Below the pieces are notes generated by a model. The model saw only the letters and a list, made by a program, of their open reading frames with translations, searched no databases and was not told where the DNA came from. The position numbers were made by a program, and so were the translations under genes. DNA of 64,000 nt from Pseudoscleropodium purum (taxonomy: Eukaryota > Streptophyta > Bryopsida > Hypnales > Brachytheciaceae), in assembly GCA_963969395.1 (NCBI GenBank), contig OZ017795.1:3844001-3908000 (forward strand), read 5' to 3'. Shown one piece after another: positions 1 through 10,850 of this stretch (the first letter of the stretch is position 1; each line of letters begins with the position of its first letter).

Positions 1-395
1 TCTTCAATTGAATCTCCTTTGTTCATTCTGAGAGACTGGAGTTATCCTATGAGAGTCAAAATCTGGGATTGATCTCCTAAATTGAACTACTCCTTGAGAA
101 CCTTCCATGCTAGGGTTGGATCTAAATGTTCTGCTATTAGATCGACAAGGTCATTAGAGACTGACATCATTAGCAATCGATACGCTAATGCTTTCTTCCT
201 ATTCAACTTAGTTTCTATCAATGTTTCTCCGTCTACTGTAGTTGGAAAAATGGTAGGATTTTGCTCACTTTCTGTAACCGTCCACTGTCCCTCTCTTCTT
301 AGTACCGCATGCATCTTAAGGGCCCACACATAGTAGTTGCATGACCCTCTCAATTTGTCACTGTCTCTAAGCATTATGCTGGATGATTCAGCCAT
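1..395 (-). pseudogene. Copia-type LTR retrotransposon gag (N-terminal part, broken)
   Basis: Reading the minus strand from 395 downward gives the N-terminal part of a plant Copia Gag polyprotein. A fragment such as NYYVWALKMHAVLRREGQW is typical of the gag-polypeptide/DUF4219 region. The frame is open to about 87, then in-frame stop codons appear at about 84-86 and again near 45-50, while the same frame still reads Gag-like sequence (FNLGDQSQILTL, then LQSLRMNKGDSIE) to the window edge. The element is therefore a non-coding relic, at least in gag. It lies just inside a primer binding site and LTR at 610-787, which fixes its orientation. The rest of the element lies outside the window. Confidence 0.85.
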
Positions 396-609
396 CTTTC
401 CGTATACAAGAGCAGTACTTCTACAGTATTGATAATTAAAAAAATGTCACTCTCTCTAATCTGTTTGATCAATCTCTCTACTAAATTTGCGCAGCTTGAC
501 TAGTCGTTCTCTCAACTCGAATCTCTAGTATTCTAATGAGATCTTCTGCAAGTGTTTAGAAGTAGAGCTTCGACTAGGGTATGCCTATGCTATACAAACT
601 GTGAACATC

Positions 610-621
610 GCTCTGATACCA
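610..621 (-). other. Primer binding site of the Copia element
   Basis: On the minus strand the 12 bases read TGGTATCAGAGC, the standard plant retrotransposon primer binding site complementary to the 3' end of initiator methionine tRNA. It directly abuts the LTR end (CA at 622-623 read on minus). Confidence 0.9.
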
Positions 622-787
622 TGAAGAAAAAGAACTGAGGTGAGAATACCTTGCTAGATAAATTTTAGGGCATAGACAAAGCGTTTAAATATACAAAGTT
701 AGGTTAAGAATTCTTAACCCTATTAGCAACTAAAACCCTAAAGTGCTAATTATGTTGTATGTACACTAGTTACGAGAGTCAGATACA
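622..787 (-). mobile_element. 5' LTR of a Copia element (166 bp)
   Basis: On the minus strand the segment starts TGTATCTGACTC and ends TTCTTTTTCTTCA directly before the primer binding site, giving the expected TG...CA ends. It contains a TATA-like TATATTTAAA and, at 702-719, a perfect 18-bp palindrome GGTTAAGAATTCTTAACC. The LTR is short but within the range for plant Copia elements. The partner LTR is not in the window, so age and target-site duplication cannot be read. Confidence 0.8.
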
Positions 788-883
788 AATCTTCCTCTCG
801 AGATCATGGCAAGACAGATGAATGACAGATTCATTGGCAGGGCAAAGGTTGGGGTTTGAGAGCATACTTCATCATGCTCTGCA

Positions 884-2767
884 AATAGATATGCAAATTG
901 CAATTCATCTACAACATTCTGGTAGGCTAGGATTTCCAACCCCATCCCCTGTCTTTCGACACTCTAAATCATTTCATTTCCTTCTTTGCTTGAGGTTATA
1001 CTGCGCCGTTTTGATGGAATTGCGTCAATGAAACTAAGTTCATGTTTCAACCGGCATTATTGGGCTTGTACCTATTTCCGTAATCTGATCAGCTTTGCGA
1101 TGTTAACCCTGCAGATACTACAATCTCACCGGAAAGCAAGCCGACGAAGAAACGATTGAGAGCATGATCCACACGGGCGAGAGCGAGACGTTCTTGCAAC
1201 AAGCAATTCGTGAGCAAGGCCGCGGGCCCGTGCTGGAGACCATCCGGGAGATTCAGGAACGGCACGACGGCGTGAAAGAGATTGAGAAGCACTTGCTGGA
1301 GCTTCACAGCATCTTCATGGACATGTCGGTGCTGGTGGATGCGCAGGGCCACATGGTCAACGACATCGAAGCCAATGTGAACCGCGCGTCGTCGTACACG
1401 CGGGAAGGCACCCAGCACTTGGTGCAGGCGAGACGGTTTCAGCTGAGCAAACGAAAGTGGACCTGCATTGCAATCTTGTTGCTCACCATCATCTTGGTCG
1501 TGCTCATCCTTGTCATTTTGAAGACTACTCGTACAATCTGATTCACCGGAGCTGCTAGATTGTTGTAACATATGGCTGGGTTCTAGTGTACATTCTTTCA
1601 ATCATTCATCAGGCAGAAACAGCTTGTTTAGGAGTTAGGACGACACCATCAAACTCTTGCAAAATGTAACACGTTCAACGTAACTGGATGAAGATCCTGG
1701 TTATGGAAGGTTCCACATGTCGAGCCGCACAAGCGACTACGGATGCATTACATTATCTTCCATGTATTAGCTTGATTTTTTTTTAAATTCGTCCCTAAAA
1801 TTGCTTTCCACTGACAGTACTACTTTTTACTAGTGTGCGTAAGAACTCCACTCGAGTTCACAAAACTTCAAGACTAGACAATGAGGGATTATTCGTCATT
1901 ATCAGTGCGTGAACCGCTCTACGGTGTGGAGGCACCTGTCTTGTCACTCGAATCATGTTCGATATCATGAATATACATCTGACCGAATGATTCATAAATG
2001 TGCTCCTGATTGTTGAGAAAAAGGTGAACTCAAAGGCTTCGCACTGCACCAATAGGCGATGAAGTGATGAACACTCACACAGCGACTTCAGCGACAACAA
2101 GTACGTACAGAGTCTCTTGGGTCTGCTCAATGAGCATCGACAGTCCGTTCACTGAACCTGTTGAGTGTGTTCAGTGAGCATGCCAACCGTACACCTCAAC
2201 CCTCCGTCAGGTGTAACTGCTGGAAGTGTTCTCCACCGTCCGATAGTGACAGTCCATCACTGTGGGAAACAAATGAAACCCTGAACATGATGAAGCCCAT
2301 ATCTGTTGAAATTCTATTGGCCAAACAAAATTTTGGCACGATTGCAGATCTAGAAAGACACCGGCAAATTCCAAACTAGTAGTCAAATCTGTACGTCCGG
2401 ACGCTAGTAGAAATGTGACTGAGGAGCACCAAGCTCTCACACTGTCAAGGTCACATTTTTTCTAAGGTAGGATCACCTTAAATCAAACAAATTTCATTTT
2501 TCAATTACCAAAAGACGACTTTGCAATAAAATTGGGGGAAATCCAAGGATGATATTTGATTATGTAATGCAAAAGTTATAAGATAAGGTCAAAGTTGAAT
2601 TGGTAGGTTTTCTAAAACCTTCTTTTATTTTCAATGTTCACACTTTGAAAAGAGTGCAACAAACATCTACTTTTCCTTTAATTTTTTTAGGGCTCACTTC
2701 TGAAAACATGCTCAGATTTGGATGATCCTACTTTAGTGCAAAGTCTTGCTCAAATGGCTATAACTGT
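884..2767 (+). repeat. Duplicated segment, copy 1 (3' half of a syntaxin gene plus flank)
   Basis: This segment matches 20616-22502 at about 99% identity. By eye there are about 13 substitutions and a few small indels over roughly 1.88 kb. It begins inside the syntaxin intron, contains all of exon 2 and continues more than 1.2 kb downstream. No exon 1 lies upstream: 788-883 has no counterpart beside the second copy, and a Copia LTR follows at 787. At the right edge identity drops abruptly. Confidence 0.9.
1115..1541 (+). pseudogene. Syntaxin exon 2 copy: SNARE motif plus membrane anchor only
   Basis: This is the exon 2 paralogue of the complete syntaxin at 19949-21273. It preserves the splice acceptor (CTGCAG before 1115), the whole Qa-SNARE helix, the zero-layer glutamine in DAQGH, and the C-terminal hydrophobic anchor. 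Only two amino acids differ from the complete gene: Val for Ile in HMVND and Val for Ile in the anchor. Exon 1 with the Habc domain is missing. An internal ATG at 1164 would give a 125-residue protein of SNARE plus anchor if the region were transcribed, but no promoter is evident. I treat it as a truncated gene copy whose frame is still intact, probably because the copy is young. Confidence 0.8.
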
Positions 2768-2792
2768 AATCGCCTTACCATGAACAAAGCTT

Positions 2793-3092
2793 TTTTTTTA
2801 TCATTTTTTATGGGGTGCCAAAGTGATGATATAAAATTTTATAGTGGAGCTCCAAATTTCATCATTCATCCACATGTTGGATAGAAAATATCACATTAGT
2901 ACATATCTCATGTCCATAATTCTATTTTCATCCACAATCTAGCAATTTCATCCACTTTTTTTGCAATTTGAAGTTTTATGGCAAAAAAAAACTTCATGTT
3001 ATTTTTGCCATTTCTTAGCCAAATTAATTTTTCTTGGTGCAATTTGGCACCACAAAGCCAAAAGGAAAAAAAAGACCTGGTTACTATTATTT
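2793..3092. repeat. Dispersed repeat inserted in copy 1 (related to 50955-51262)
   Basis: This roughly 300-bp AT-rich stretch interrupts the homology between the two syntaxin downstream regions; the second copy passes directly from about 22538 into the next block. It resembles 50955-51262, for example sharing GCTCCAAATTTCA, CATTCATC, AAAATATCACATTAG and TTATTTTCATC in the same order. Two unlinked copies plus an empty site suggest a small mobile element. Clear terminal repeats were not found. Confidence 0.6.
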
Positions 3093-3095
3093 GAA

Positions 3096-3910
3096 TGCAT
3101 GCAAGGTCTTTGCCAACCTCACTTCTTCATGACATAGTAGATAGCAAAGACCATGTCTACTTTTGACCACAGTAAGGCTTACAAGGCAATTATCATATTC
3201 TAATCTCTACCCCCCATCTCTTCATTCATATTGAGCTTTAAAATCATGACCATTGGAGTTGCTACCAAGCTTTGGTAAAGGTTGTATTGCAAATAAGGTA
3301 TTGGGAGAATTAAAAATAAGACCCAATCTATATGTTACAATCCTCACCATTTTTGTAGCCTCCGGTACAATATTCACACGTTTGGCATTTTGGCATTTTA
3401 TTCTGTGTTTGGAATAGTGCACACCAAGTCTAGTATTTATGACCAAGGCCACAACAAACTCCCCTTTTCATATTTGCAAGGGAAGAACATCTCTATCAAC
3501 TAGGAGCAGCAAGTTTGCTTAACCCATGAGCGTCCAGAGCAAATTCAATGAAATCCAGACCTTATGGACTTTAATCTACTTGAGCTTTCTCCTAAAAAGA
3601 GATTCACATGATCCAAACGTACCAATTGATAGTCAAGAGAGATCCGAAGGGGTGGAAAAAAAGACATGTCCTTCAACCATACTACTCAAAAGATTATAGT
3701 AGTCAAACAAGAATGTTTTTCAAAATGGAAAGGCCAAATTTGGGCCTATGGGGCACTCAAAGGTTAAACAAGCTTCACATTCCACAAGACCCAATTTCAC
3801 GGAATGGGCAAAAGAAAGAATTGTTATAGGAGAGAATCAATGTTTATTACAATGAAAATTGCTTGAGTAGCACTAGTGAGTGTCATCTTCATTCTATAGA
3901 GACCAAGTAG
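3096..3910. repeat. Diverged repeat block shared with 22539-23175
   Basis: Long stretches match 22539-23175 at roughly 80%, with an extra segment here of about 240 bp around 3530-3770. Shared anchors include TGCATGCAAGGTCTTTGC, ACACGTTTGGCA, GGGAAGAACATCTCTA and GTCATC near ATAGAGACCAAG. No protein could be recognised in either strand. It may be the remnant of an old transposable element. Confidence 0.6.
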
Positions 3911-5037
3911 AGTACAATCAAGTATTAAGTAGCAAATTCATCAATGACCACAAATATGTCCATACTTGTCAGGACTCATTTGCATTTTTGCATTGTTGGA
4001 GTGCCCCAAGTGAATCTAAAAACCTAGTTAGGGAAACAAGGCAATGGAAAGCATCTCCATCAATATCACTATGGTAGAAAAGAAGGAGCATTTCAACTCC
4101 CAAATTGTCAAGCAAAGACGTTGGTGGAATGAGCCCAAATCTTATGACTAAAGATGAGGTGGCAAGAAAAGCAAAGAAATTGCACCATTAGGGCTCAAAC
4201 CCACCATTAAGTGTTGGTGAAACAAAATCTTGAACCTTTAGGGCTAGAATGGAATCATTCAACATTTGAAGACAGATTGAAGAATGATGGGAGTTTCTGT
4301 CTGGATTCTCTTTTCTTGTAGATTTGTGAGAACATTTCGGGAGGAGTTTATTATTTCTTTTGGAGCAAAGAGAAAGAAGATTATCGGGAGGATTTTTAGA
4401 ACATTTCAAGCAGACGAGCGTTTGAATCCCTCAGACTCCGTTTTGCGTTTGATCCAAGTACTTTCAGGATTCGTATGTAAGACCTCTGATCATGTGTTTG
4501 ATGAACTAGAAGTCTTGATGCACTTAATAGCACATAAAATGGAATTCATCTTTGGAATTACTTTACTTGAATTGGACCAACTGTAACCAGGCTTGCATAA
4601 CTAGAATCAAAACGTACAAGAGTAAAAACTGCTTTATCCTATTACTTGTCTGTGCATGACATTAATATTGATCAACAAAGTCACACTATTCAAATTCTAT
4701 GCAGGCTGAAATATTACTATATTGTACCACAAATAGTGACACTAACTTTGCAGGCGACTGAGCCTAATTTTGCGCCATCACTTTTAGGATATACTAATGT
4801 AGTCCATCTTGTTTTGAAGATTTCTGCAGTCCATGTGCATGACTACTACCCCAAGCGTAGCTACATGACTCAAGTCTTCAACCGAAAGCGATGATCAAAG
4901 GGAGTAAAACTTAGTATTACACTGCAGAATTCCACCAACCGGACAAGTATTGATTTGACCAAATCACCATTCTCTGCAAACCAACAAATGTCAGCAGCCA
5001 TAGTCGTTCTTTCTTCCCTTTCTCGCTTGATGTTCTT
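3911..5037. other. Intergenic DNA, no gene recognised
   Basis: Short open frames occur (for example 4284-4586) but none resembles a known protein or has supporting context. No clear repeat structure was seen. Confidence 0.5.
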
Positions 5038-5541
5038 TTAGTTTTCTTGGTACAGATTCTCCGCATTCTGCCTCAGCTGCCTTTGCACCGGGTTCGCGAT
5101 GTCCGTGATTGCCTGCAGGATGTTACGGCACAGTCTCCGGGTGCGAAACCCCCCGAAAGTTTGCTCCTTCTGCAAGTGTTCGTGCGCTGCCTCAATAACA
5201 TGAAGTGCATGCAGTACTGCATTTCGAGTGGGAAACTCGCCTACTAATTTCTGCGTGGCAGATGATGGGCGTTGAGGGATGATGCTGTCACTGGCATCGC
5301 TTGACGATGCCGCACCATCTCCAGAAATGGAAATGACGTACAATTTGGACCACTTCAGCATAGTTCTGCAAACAGGGCACGGTCTGAATCGAATTTGGAA
5401 CCATTGGTAGAGGCAGGGCCAGCAGAACAAGTGACCGCAAGCGATTGCTAAAGGATTAGTTGGAACCTCCATGCAGATGTGGCACGTCAGTGGGTTGCAT
5501 TGATACTTGGAGCCAAGCGAAGGCGGACAGCTTCCCTCCAT
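5038..5541 (-). CDS. RMA-like C3HC4 RING-finger protein, 167 aa (putative E3 ubiquitin ligase)
   Basis: The protein begins at ATG 5541; the longer open frame to 5619 starts without ATG and overlaps a TATA-like site. The RING is near the N-terminus with all ligands: C20, C23, C35, H37, C40, C43, C55 and C58 (HICMEVP, CGHLFCWPC, CPVC). This spacing and the CGHLFCWPCL core are those of the RNF5/RMA1 group, whose members ubiquitinate proteins at the ER. The rest (about 70-167) has a serine-rich linker and a region rich in Gln, Arg and Glu, with no transmembrane segment, unlike classical RMA proteins. It is intronless. Three further RING genes of this style lie at 42.3, 44.2 and 55.0 kb. E3 activity is inferred from the fold; the substrate is unknown. 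Confidence 0.8.
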   Translation of the reverse strand: MEGSCPPSLGSKYQCNPLTCHICMEVPTNPLAIACGHLFCWPCLYQWFQIRFRPCPVCRTMLKWSKLYVISISGDGAASSSDASDSIIPQRPSSATQKLVGEFPTRNAVLHALHVIEAAHEHLQKEQTFGGFRTRRLCRNILQAITDIANPVQRQLRQNAENLYQEN

Positions 5542-5586
5542 GAGAATTGAAGCAATTGATCTCTCTTCCAGGTTTAAACAGAGAGG

Positions 5587-5595
5587 CTTATAAAG
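5587..5595 (-). promoter_or_regulatory. Possible TATA box of the 5.0 kb RING gene
   Basis: On the minus strand CTTTATAAG lies about 46-54 bases before ATG 5541. It would imply a very short leader and supports choosing ATG 5541 over an upstream non-ATG start. Confidence 0.4.
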
Positions 5596-5619
5596 TAAAG
5601 ACTCAAAATCCCTAAGCAC

Positions 5620-6447
5620 ATATCATAGCGAAGATCGAGAACAATGAAACTGAAAATTAGATACTCATAGTCAAGCTGGAACCAAAGATGTCAAGAGTGG
5701 AAGGTGCAGGAGCAAATGGCTTGGCTAAATAGTTTTCATCCTGGTCGCTTCCGATTCCACCCTAACGAGGCTTAAATTCTTGCTTGACCGTCGTCGACAG
5801 CAACTAAAGCTTCTTGTATTAGGGCGAATTCTACATCTGAGTGACTTGAAGGCAATTCTCGGCAGTTGGAACTTGAGAGGATGTGCTATGTGATGAAGAC
5901 TTGACACGTGTTCAATGTTGAGGCAAATCTACACAACAAATGTGAATGTGAAGGCGACATAGACTAGTGCAATGCTCTCAGACGTAGCTAGTATACGCAC
6001 ACCATCCTCTTGTTTTGGAATCTTTGTGCAGTAAAATTTGGCATCATATTGGAAGTGCCTTGGATAGCTGCAGAGAATAATCAGTGCCCAAATCTCATAA
6101 CCAATTTGTTATCAAATGATTTAACTGACTCCTACACTTGGATCTTCTATATATTGTGGTAACGTCTCTACATGTGCGACTGTATACCTGCACCTGAATA
6201 GGTGTCAGTAGGAATGATAAATAATACACGTTGCCAAGCTTGTGACGAGTTTCGCCATGATATTATACGTTCGTGTCCACAGCAATACTGCTAAATTGTA
6301 TTTTGGTTTCTGTTGCTGCAGTTTTGTTGCAGTCGTTCCTTTTCGAGCTTGTGTTTTGGAGGGTGAAGTTTGAACGAGGAGTTTGTGCGAGGAAGATTGA
6401 GGTCGAACGTTAACTCAGCTGGACCGGACCGGCGGCGCACCTCTTCG
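5620..6447. other. Divergent intergenic region between RING gene and desaturase
   Basis: The RING gene (minus) and the desaturase (plus) are transcribed away from each other, so both promoters must lie here. A TATATAT run near 6149 is a possible but unproven TATA element for the desaturase, about 300 bases before its ATG. No repeats or other genes were seen. Confidence 0.45.
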
Positions 6448-7857
6448 ATGGAGAAACCAATGCTGATGGATGATACCAAGGCGGCAGCAAGTGCTGAAGC
6501 AAATCAGTCCTTGAAGCCAGGGATTTTCAGCAAGCAGTGGCGCTTGTTTACTGCACCGAAACCAAGCAAATTTTTGACGAAAATCCATGGCAAGTGGTAT
6601 GACTTGATGGAATTCGAGAAACATCACCCGGGCGGACCGGTGGCGCTCGGCTTAGCTCGCGGCCGCGACGCGACGGTGTTATTCGAGAGTCACCACCCGT
6701 TCACTTCTCGCGCGGTCTTGAACGCCATTCTTGCCAAGTATGAAATCGACGCTTCCGACAGCGAGCATCTGCAGACGCTGGAGCAGCAACACGGCATCAC
6801 GGAGCACGAGTTCGAATGGCCGGGTGCCTTCGGGGAGGCTTTGAAATTTCAGGTGAAGGAGTACTTTCAAGGGGAGGCCGATCGGCGGAATGTGTCGCTT
6901 TGCGAAGCCACGAAAGCGACTCCAGCCAGGTGGGCAGAGATCGCGATCATTGTCGCGCTCTTCATCGCCACATTTCCGGGTTTCTTCCGCGGCGACTGGC
7001 GATTCCTGGTGCCCTTCTCGGTCATGTCTTGGATCACCTTTGTGAACACCTTTCACGATGCAGCTCATTTCGCGCTCACTTCCAACTGGCGTATCAATTC
7101 CACTGTTTCTTACTTCTTCCCATTTTTTTCTTCCCCGTTGGTTTGGTACCATCAACACAACATCGGTCATCACAGCTACCCGAATCTCGGCGACCGCGAC
7201 CCCGACGTGCACCACCATGACTGGATGAAGCGGGAGCATCGCGATGTGAAATGGTCACCCCTGCACTATTTGCAAAGGTTCTGGGTGTACACGCTGTTTC
7301 GGTGGAGCGTCGCTGTGCAGATCGGTATGGCCACCACGGCGGACCTCTGGATGCTGCAGAGCAGTTTGTACAACGATGTTGTGCCCATGATGCGCATTTC
7401 AGGCCTGCGTCGGATTGTGCACATCGTCGGACGCCTCGTGACGATGGTTGTCATTCACGCGTGGCCTTTCCTTTGCCTGGAGTCTTCCAGCAAGAGCTAC
7501 GCATTTGCCCTCGTGCCTTATGCGATATTTTCCATTCTATTCATGATGAACACGCAGATCAACCATCTGCTCCCGCATACAATGTACATCGAGGACTCAG
7601 ATTGGTACAAGCACCAGGTGATTACGGCGCAGGATTTCGCAGTGGGCAGCAAGTGGGTCCATCTGTTCAGTGGGGGCTTGACTTACCAAGTTATTCACCA
7701 TTTGTTTCCTACGGTGAATCACTGTCACCTCCCGCAGCTGCAACCGATTGTTGCGCGTCTCTGCGAGAAATATGACGTTACGTACTCTATAGCTTCCGGA
7801 TATGTTGAAGCAATTACTATGCACCATGAGCATTCCAAGAGCTTGAGTTCCAGGTAG
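6448..7857 (+). CDS. Cytochrome b5-fused front-end fatty acid desaturase, 469 aa
   Basis: Front-end desaturases insert a double bond between an existing one and the carboxyl end of an acyl chain, in the ER, taking electrons from their own N-terminal cytochrome b5 domain. Residues about 43-100 form that domain, with haem motif HPGG at 60-63 and a second His in ESHHPF at 81-83. The three histidine boxes are HDAAH (203-207), HNIGHH (237-242) and QVIHH (414-418); Gln in place of the first His of box 3 is diagnostic of this class. Hydrophobic stretches at about 162-200, 325-345 and 352-370 fit the membrane topology. ATG 6448 is the first in the frame; the upstream open stretch lacks an ATG. The gene is a single exon with higher GC than its surroundings. 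The enzyme could act at delta-5, -6 or -4, or on a sphingoid base; regiospecificity cannot be read from the motifs. Such enzymes make C20 polyunsaturated acids in bryophytes. Confidence 0.9.
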   Translation: MEKPMLMDDTKAAASAEANQSLKPGIFSKQWRLFTAPKPSKFLTKIHGKWYDLMEFEKHHPGGPVALGLARGRDATVLFESHHPFTSRAVLNAILAKYEIDASDSEHLQTLEQQHGITEHEFEWPGAFGEALKFQVKEYFQGEADRRNVSLCEATKATPARWAEIAIIVALFIATFPGFFRGDWRFLVPFSVMSWITFVNTFHDAAHFALTSNWRINSTVSYFFPFFSSPLVWYHQHNIGHHSYPNLGDRDPDVHHHDWMKREHRDVKWSPLHYLQRFWVYTLFRWSVAVQIGMATTADLWMLQSSLYNDVVPMMRISGLRRIVHIVGRLVTMVVIHAWPFLCLESSSKSYAFALVPYAIFSILFMMNTQINHLLPHTMYIEDSDWYKHQVITAQDFAVGSKWVHLFSGGLTYQVIHHLFPTVNHCHLPQLQPIVARLCEKYDVTYSIASGYVEAITMHHEHSKSLSSR

Positions 7858-8089
7858 GATACTCACGTTGATTAAGTTAGTCATCGCACTCACGTGAATT
7901 TGGTTATCAATGTTGGCGGATGTCCACGACTTTGCACTCTTCCGGGTGCACGGCCTGAAACGTAAATCTAAATCGGCCTTAGTTTCTAGAGCTCAAGGTA
8001 GAGCCTTAACCAGCGTTAGATAACACAGCTTAGAGCGGATGCATGCCATAATATTGGCACCTGGAATGGCGTTCCAAATTCTCCCCTCC
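7858..8089. other. Desaturase 3' flank
   Basis: Probable 3' untranslated region and spacer. No gene or canonical AATAAA signal was noted before the repeat boundary at 8090. Confidence 0.4.
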
Positions 8090-9110
8090 ACGTCCGGACC
8101 AATGTTCGGGAAGAACCGGCAGTTAGTTCATTGTTAGCCGGTGCCTTTGGGAAAATAACCGGTTGGAGTGTAAAAATGGAGGATGGAAAACCAGACAAAA
8201 CATTGGTAGGACTGGCAACCTATCAGTGTGCAAAAATATATGGGGGCTATTTAGCCACCATTTTCATGAAATTGTCAGATCTTAGCCACTTGCAATTTAG
8301 AATTCAAGGCTAATACCCAAGTTACTAGAGGTGGATATCTTCTTGGACAAGGTAGACACTACTTCTTCTTAAATTGACTTTCAAGATGTATACAAAGATT
8401 GAGGCTTTGTCTAGTATTTGAATCTTTCATATTGTAGAGGTGGCTTGGTGGTAGAGTAAGAGTATTATATAGTTTTGGGAGTAATCATGAAGAAGTTGAC
8501 AAGTTTTTTGTAGGAGCTAAATTTTTTGAAAATGAAAATTCTCATTGATTCTTTGTGGTATTATAAATTGATATTTATTTGTACCTATCATTTAGAATTG
8601 TCATAGTTATCTAGTTGTATTTAGGGTTGTTTGGCACCATTACTAGTTGCTTGCTTACCACACTACCATCAGTGATGATGTCAAAGTTGATATCAAAGTT
8701 GAATTTTGGCACCGTGACAAATAACATCAATAGTATGTAAGTTTTACAAGTAATCCGTGCAAAACTTGCATATCAATATTCAAGCTATATTGAATCAAAT
8801 TATTGCATGAACCAAGAAATCTTGCTCATTGACATCAAGTTGCAAATACTTTGATCAATGAAGAGTTGATAAATTTGAGACATGTAAGAACAATACATAC
8901 TTAAATAACAATCGTAATAGTTTTGAACCTAATTGCCATGAAAAATAAAATATTTTTAACTTATATGGAGGATGTATTGCAACCTTTATAAATTTGATAC
9001 CAGAGGAAATAAACCGGAAGATTTTGATTAGGAAAAAAAACTGGTCCCTTTATAAAGAGGAAAATTACCGGGGCAACTCAAAAAACTTCCCAAACACTGG
9101 TCCGGACGTC
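8090..9110. mobile_element. TIR element, about 1.02 kb, non-coding
   Basis: The two ends are inverted copies. The left end reads ACGTCCGGACCAATGTTCGG, and the right end, reverse-complemented, reads ACGTCCGGACCAGTGTTTGG; both continue with GAAG. Further in, both sides hold CCGGT/ACCGG-rich sequence followed by AT-rich DNA. No transposase is encoded. No convincing target-site duplication was found, so the superfamily is unassigned. Confidence 0.65.
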
Positions 9111-10850
9111 AAAGTTCTGGACAACTAAACTGAGTTGTAAGTTATCTACAGTAGTTAGCTCACAGGCAGAGAGAGCTTTTCATCAGTTTTTTTAGAGACT
9201 GGTGTGTGTGTGTGTTTTTCTGACCGTCAAACAGTTCACAGAACTACGTCACAGGATGTAAACATTTTTGAAATTTAGGAAATGCTGAGAGATTTCCAAG
9301 ATATCTTGAATTTTTTCAGTGTCAGTGGTATGAGTAATGAGAAAATTGAGGAATTCGTACTTTGACGTTTTGAGAGATGGTGGCTACCCCATGTGGTAAT
9401 GGGGTCAGACTGGGGTAGAACGTTTTATTTTCCTTCAAATTAAAAGTGTGCACTTCAGTACATGGGTACATACCACTCACGTGACATATCAAGGAAACGC
9501 ATACATTATATGGTATTGGAAATTTTTTATTTTTTATTTTGAAACAATGGAAACAGGATTTCATTGCAAGGGTGGTATTGGAGATTTGGAGGCAGGAAGT
9601 TAACATACGCAGTGCCACTTATATGCTACTCTTTCTTGTACGTTACTAAAGAAGAATTGATAACGAAAAGATGCAGTGCTATGTTTGATTTATTTCATTC
9701 CTCTTCAACACAACCAATTGTTCCTTATCTTGTTGTCAAGTTGGATGCTGTGGCCGTCATGTACATTACTTACATTAGCTTCCAGCATCCAAAGTGATCA
9801 GCTTCCAGCATCCTTCTGTAAGTTACTGACAATCCCTCACCAGGCCACTTGTGACTGGTGGGCCTTGTACTGTTCTTTTATTTTGCAATGTAATCTCTGT
9901 TTCATTTGTTTAAATTTTATTTTTTTTAAATTACTTACAGTAGAGTGCAGTAGATGCAACCATCCAGGTTAGTTAGACATACCGACAGTTCAATGTCTGA
10001 CGAAGATAATCTGCCTGGATGGTGTTGAAAGGTGCCCTAAAGTAGAATTATGCCCAAACCGCCCGCTGCCAAATTGTGACCCTTGCGTTACACTTGGGCC
10101 CAATTGTGCCTTCTGACATTCTATTGGAGTAGAAAGGCGTTAGAAATTGGCTGTAGACAACTTCAGAGTGGAATTGGGGTTGAAAATTGAGGTTGGAATT
10201 AAGTTGAAAACTCACAATTTTACAACTAGCAATAATTGGAAGTTCAAGGAAGACCTCCATGTGATCTGGATACATGGCAATAGATTATTCCACAATTTGA
10301 ATGGATGTTTTTTGGATTATCATTGAAACTGTGTATGAAGTTGAAAAGAACACATTAGAATCCAAATAGGCAAGAATAGACCTTCCTAAAGACCAACAAG
10401 GGGAAACTATATTAATGTTTTTTTCTTTTTCACCCATGATGTGTCTTTTTTCGGAAAAATGAGTTGACCAAAATACACATGAAAAACTCTCCAGTTTGTT
10501 CTACAAACTGTACTGGAACAAACAAATTGTAAATCCAATTGGTCTAATTGTAGGCAATGACTCAAGGGACGACAACGGATGTACATACCTTTAATTACAA
10601 CCTTTGTTTTTTTAAACAAACGAAACGGAATTTCATTGGGAAGGGCAAAGTAGAAGACCGCCAGTCTGGCGGGGTTAATTGCAACTTTTATTTGTTTATT
10701 TTTGTCACACAAAGCAACGTTTCATGTCAAACTGAAGGCGAAAAAAGAGTGACAGGGCATAACTTACAGCACCAGGGACTTAATTGCAAATTCGAAAGCC
10801 CAGTAATGTAACCTGTCTCAATGACCTAATACTGCAGGTAGCTGAATTCC
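9111..10850. other. Intergenic region with minor repeats, no gene
   Basis: It contains a short (TG)n near 9202 and a direct repeat of CAGCTTCCAGCATCC-like sequence near 9778-9812. Segments near 9540-9575 and 10600-10640 (GAAACGGAATTTCATTGGGA type) resemble 3' ends of L1 elements. A hairpin at 9958-10023 is listed separately. Open frames here resemble nothing known. Confidence 0.4.
9958..10023. repeat. Imperfect inverted repeat (hairpin)
   Basis: The arms ACCATCCAGG and CCTGGATGGT are exact inverted copies, with a second inner pair GACAT/ATGTC. This could be the core of a small fold-back element. Confidence 0.45.

Noticed and set aside
1089..1601. Long minus-strand open frame over syntaxin exon 2 (and its twin at 20821-21333)
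   Set aside because: Shadow of a GC-rich coding exon; the plus strand encodes a clear Qa-SNARE.
3222..3452. Minus-strand frame as a retrotransposon polyprotein piece
   Set aside because: The block is a shared repeat with 22.5-23.2 kb, but translation in neither copy gives a recognisable integrase, reverse transcriptase or gag motif.
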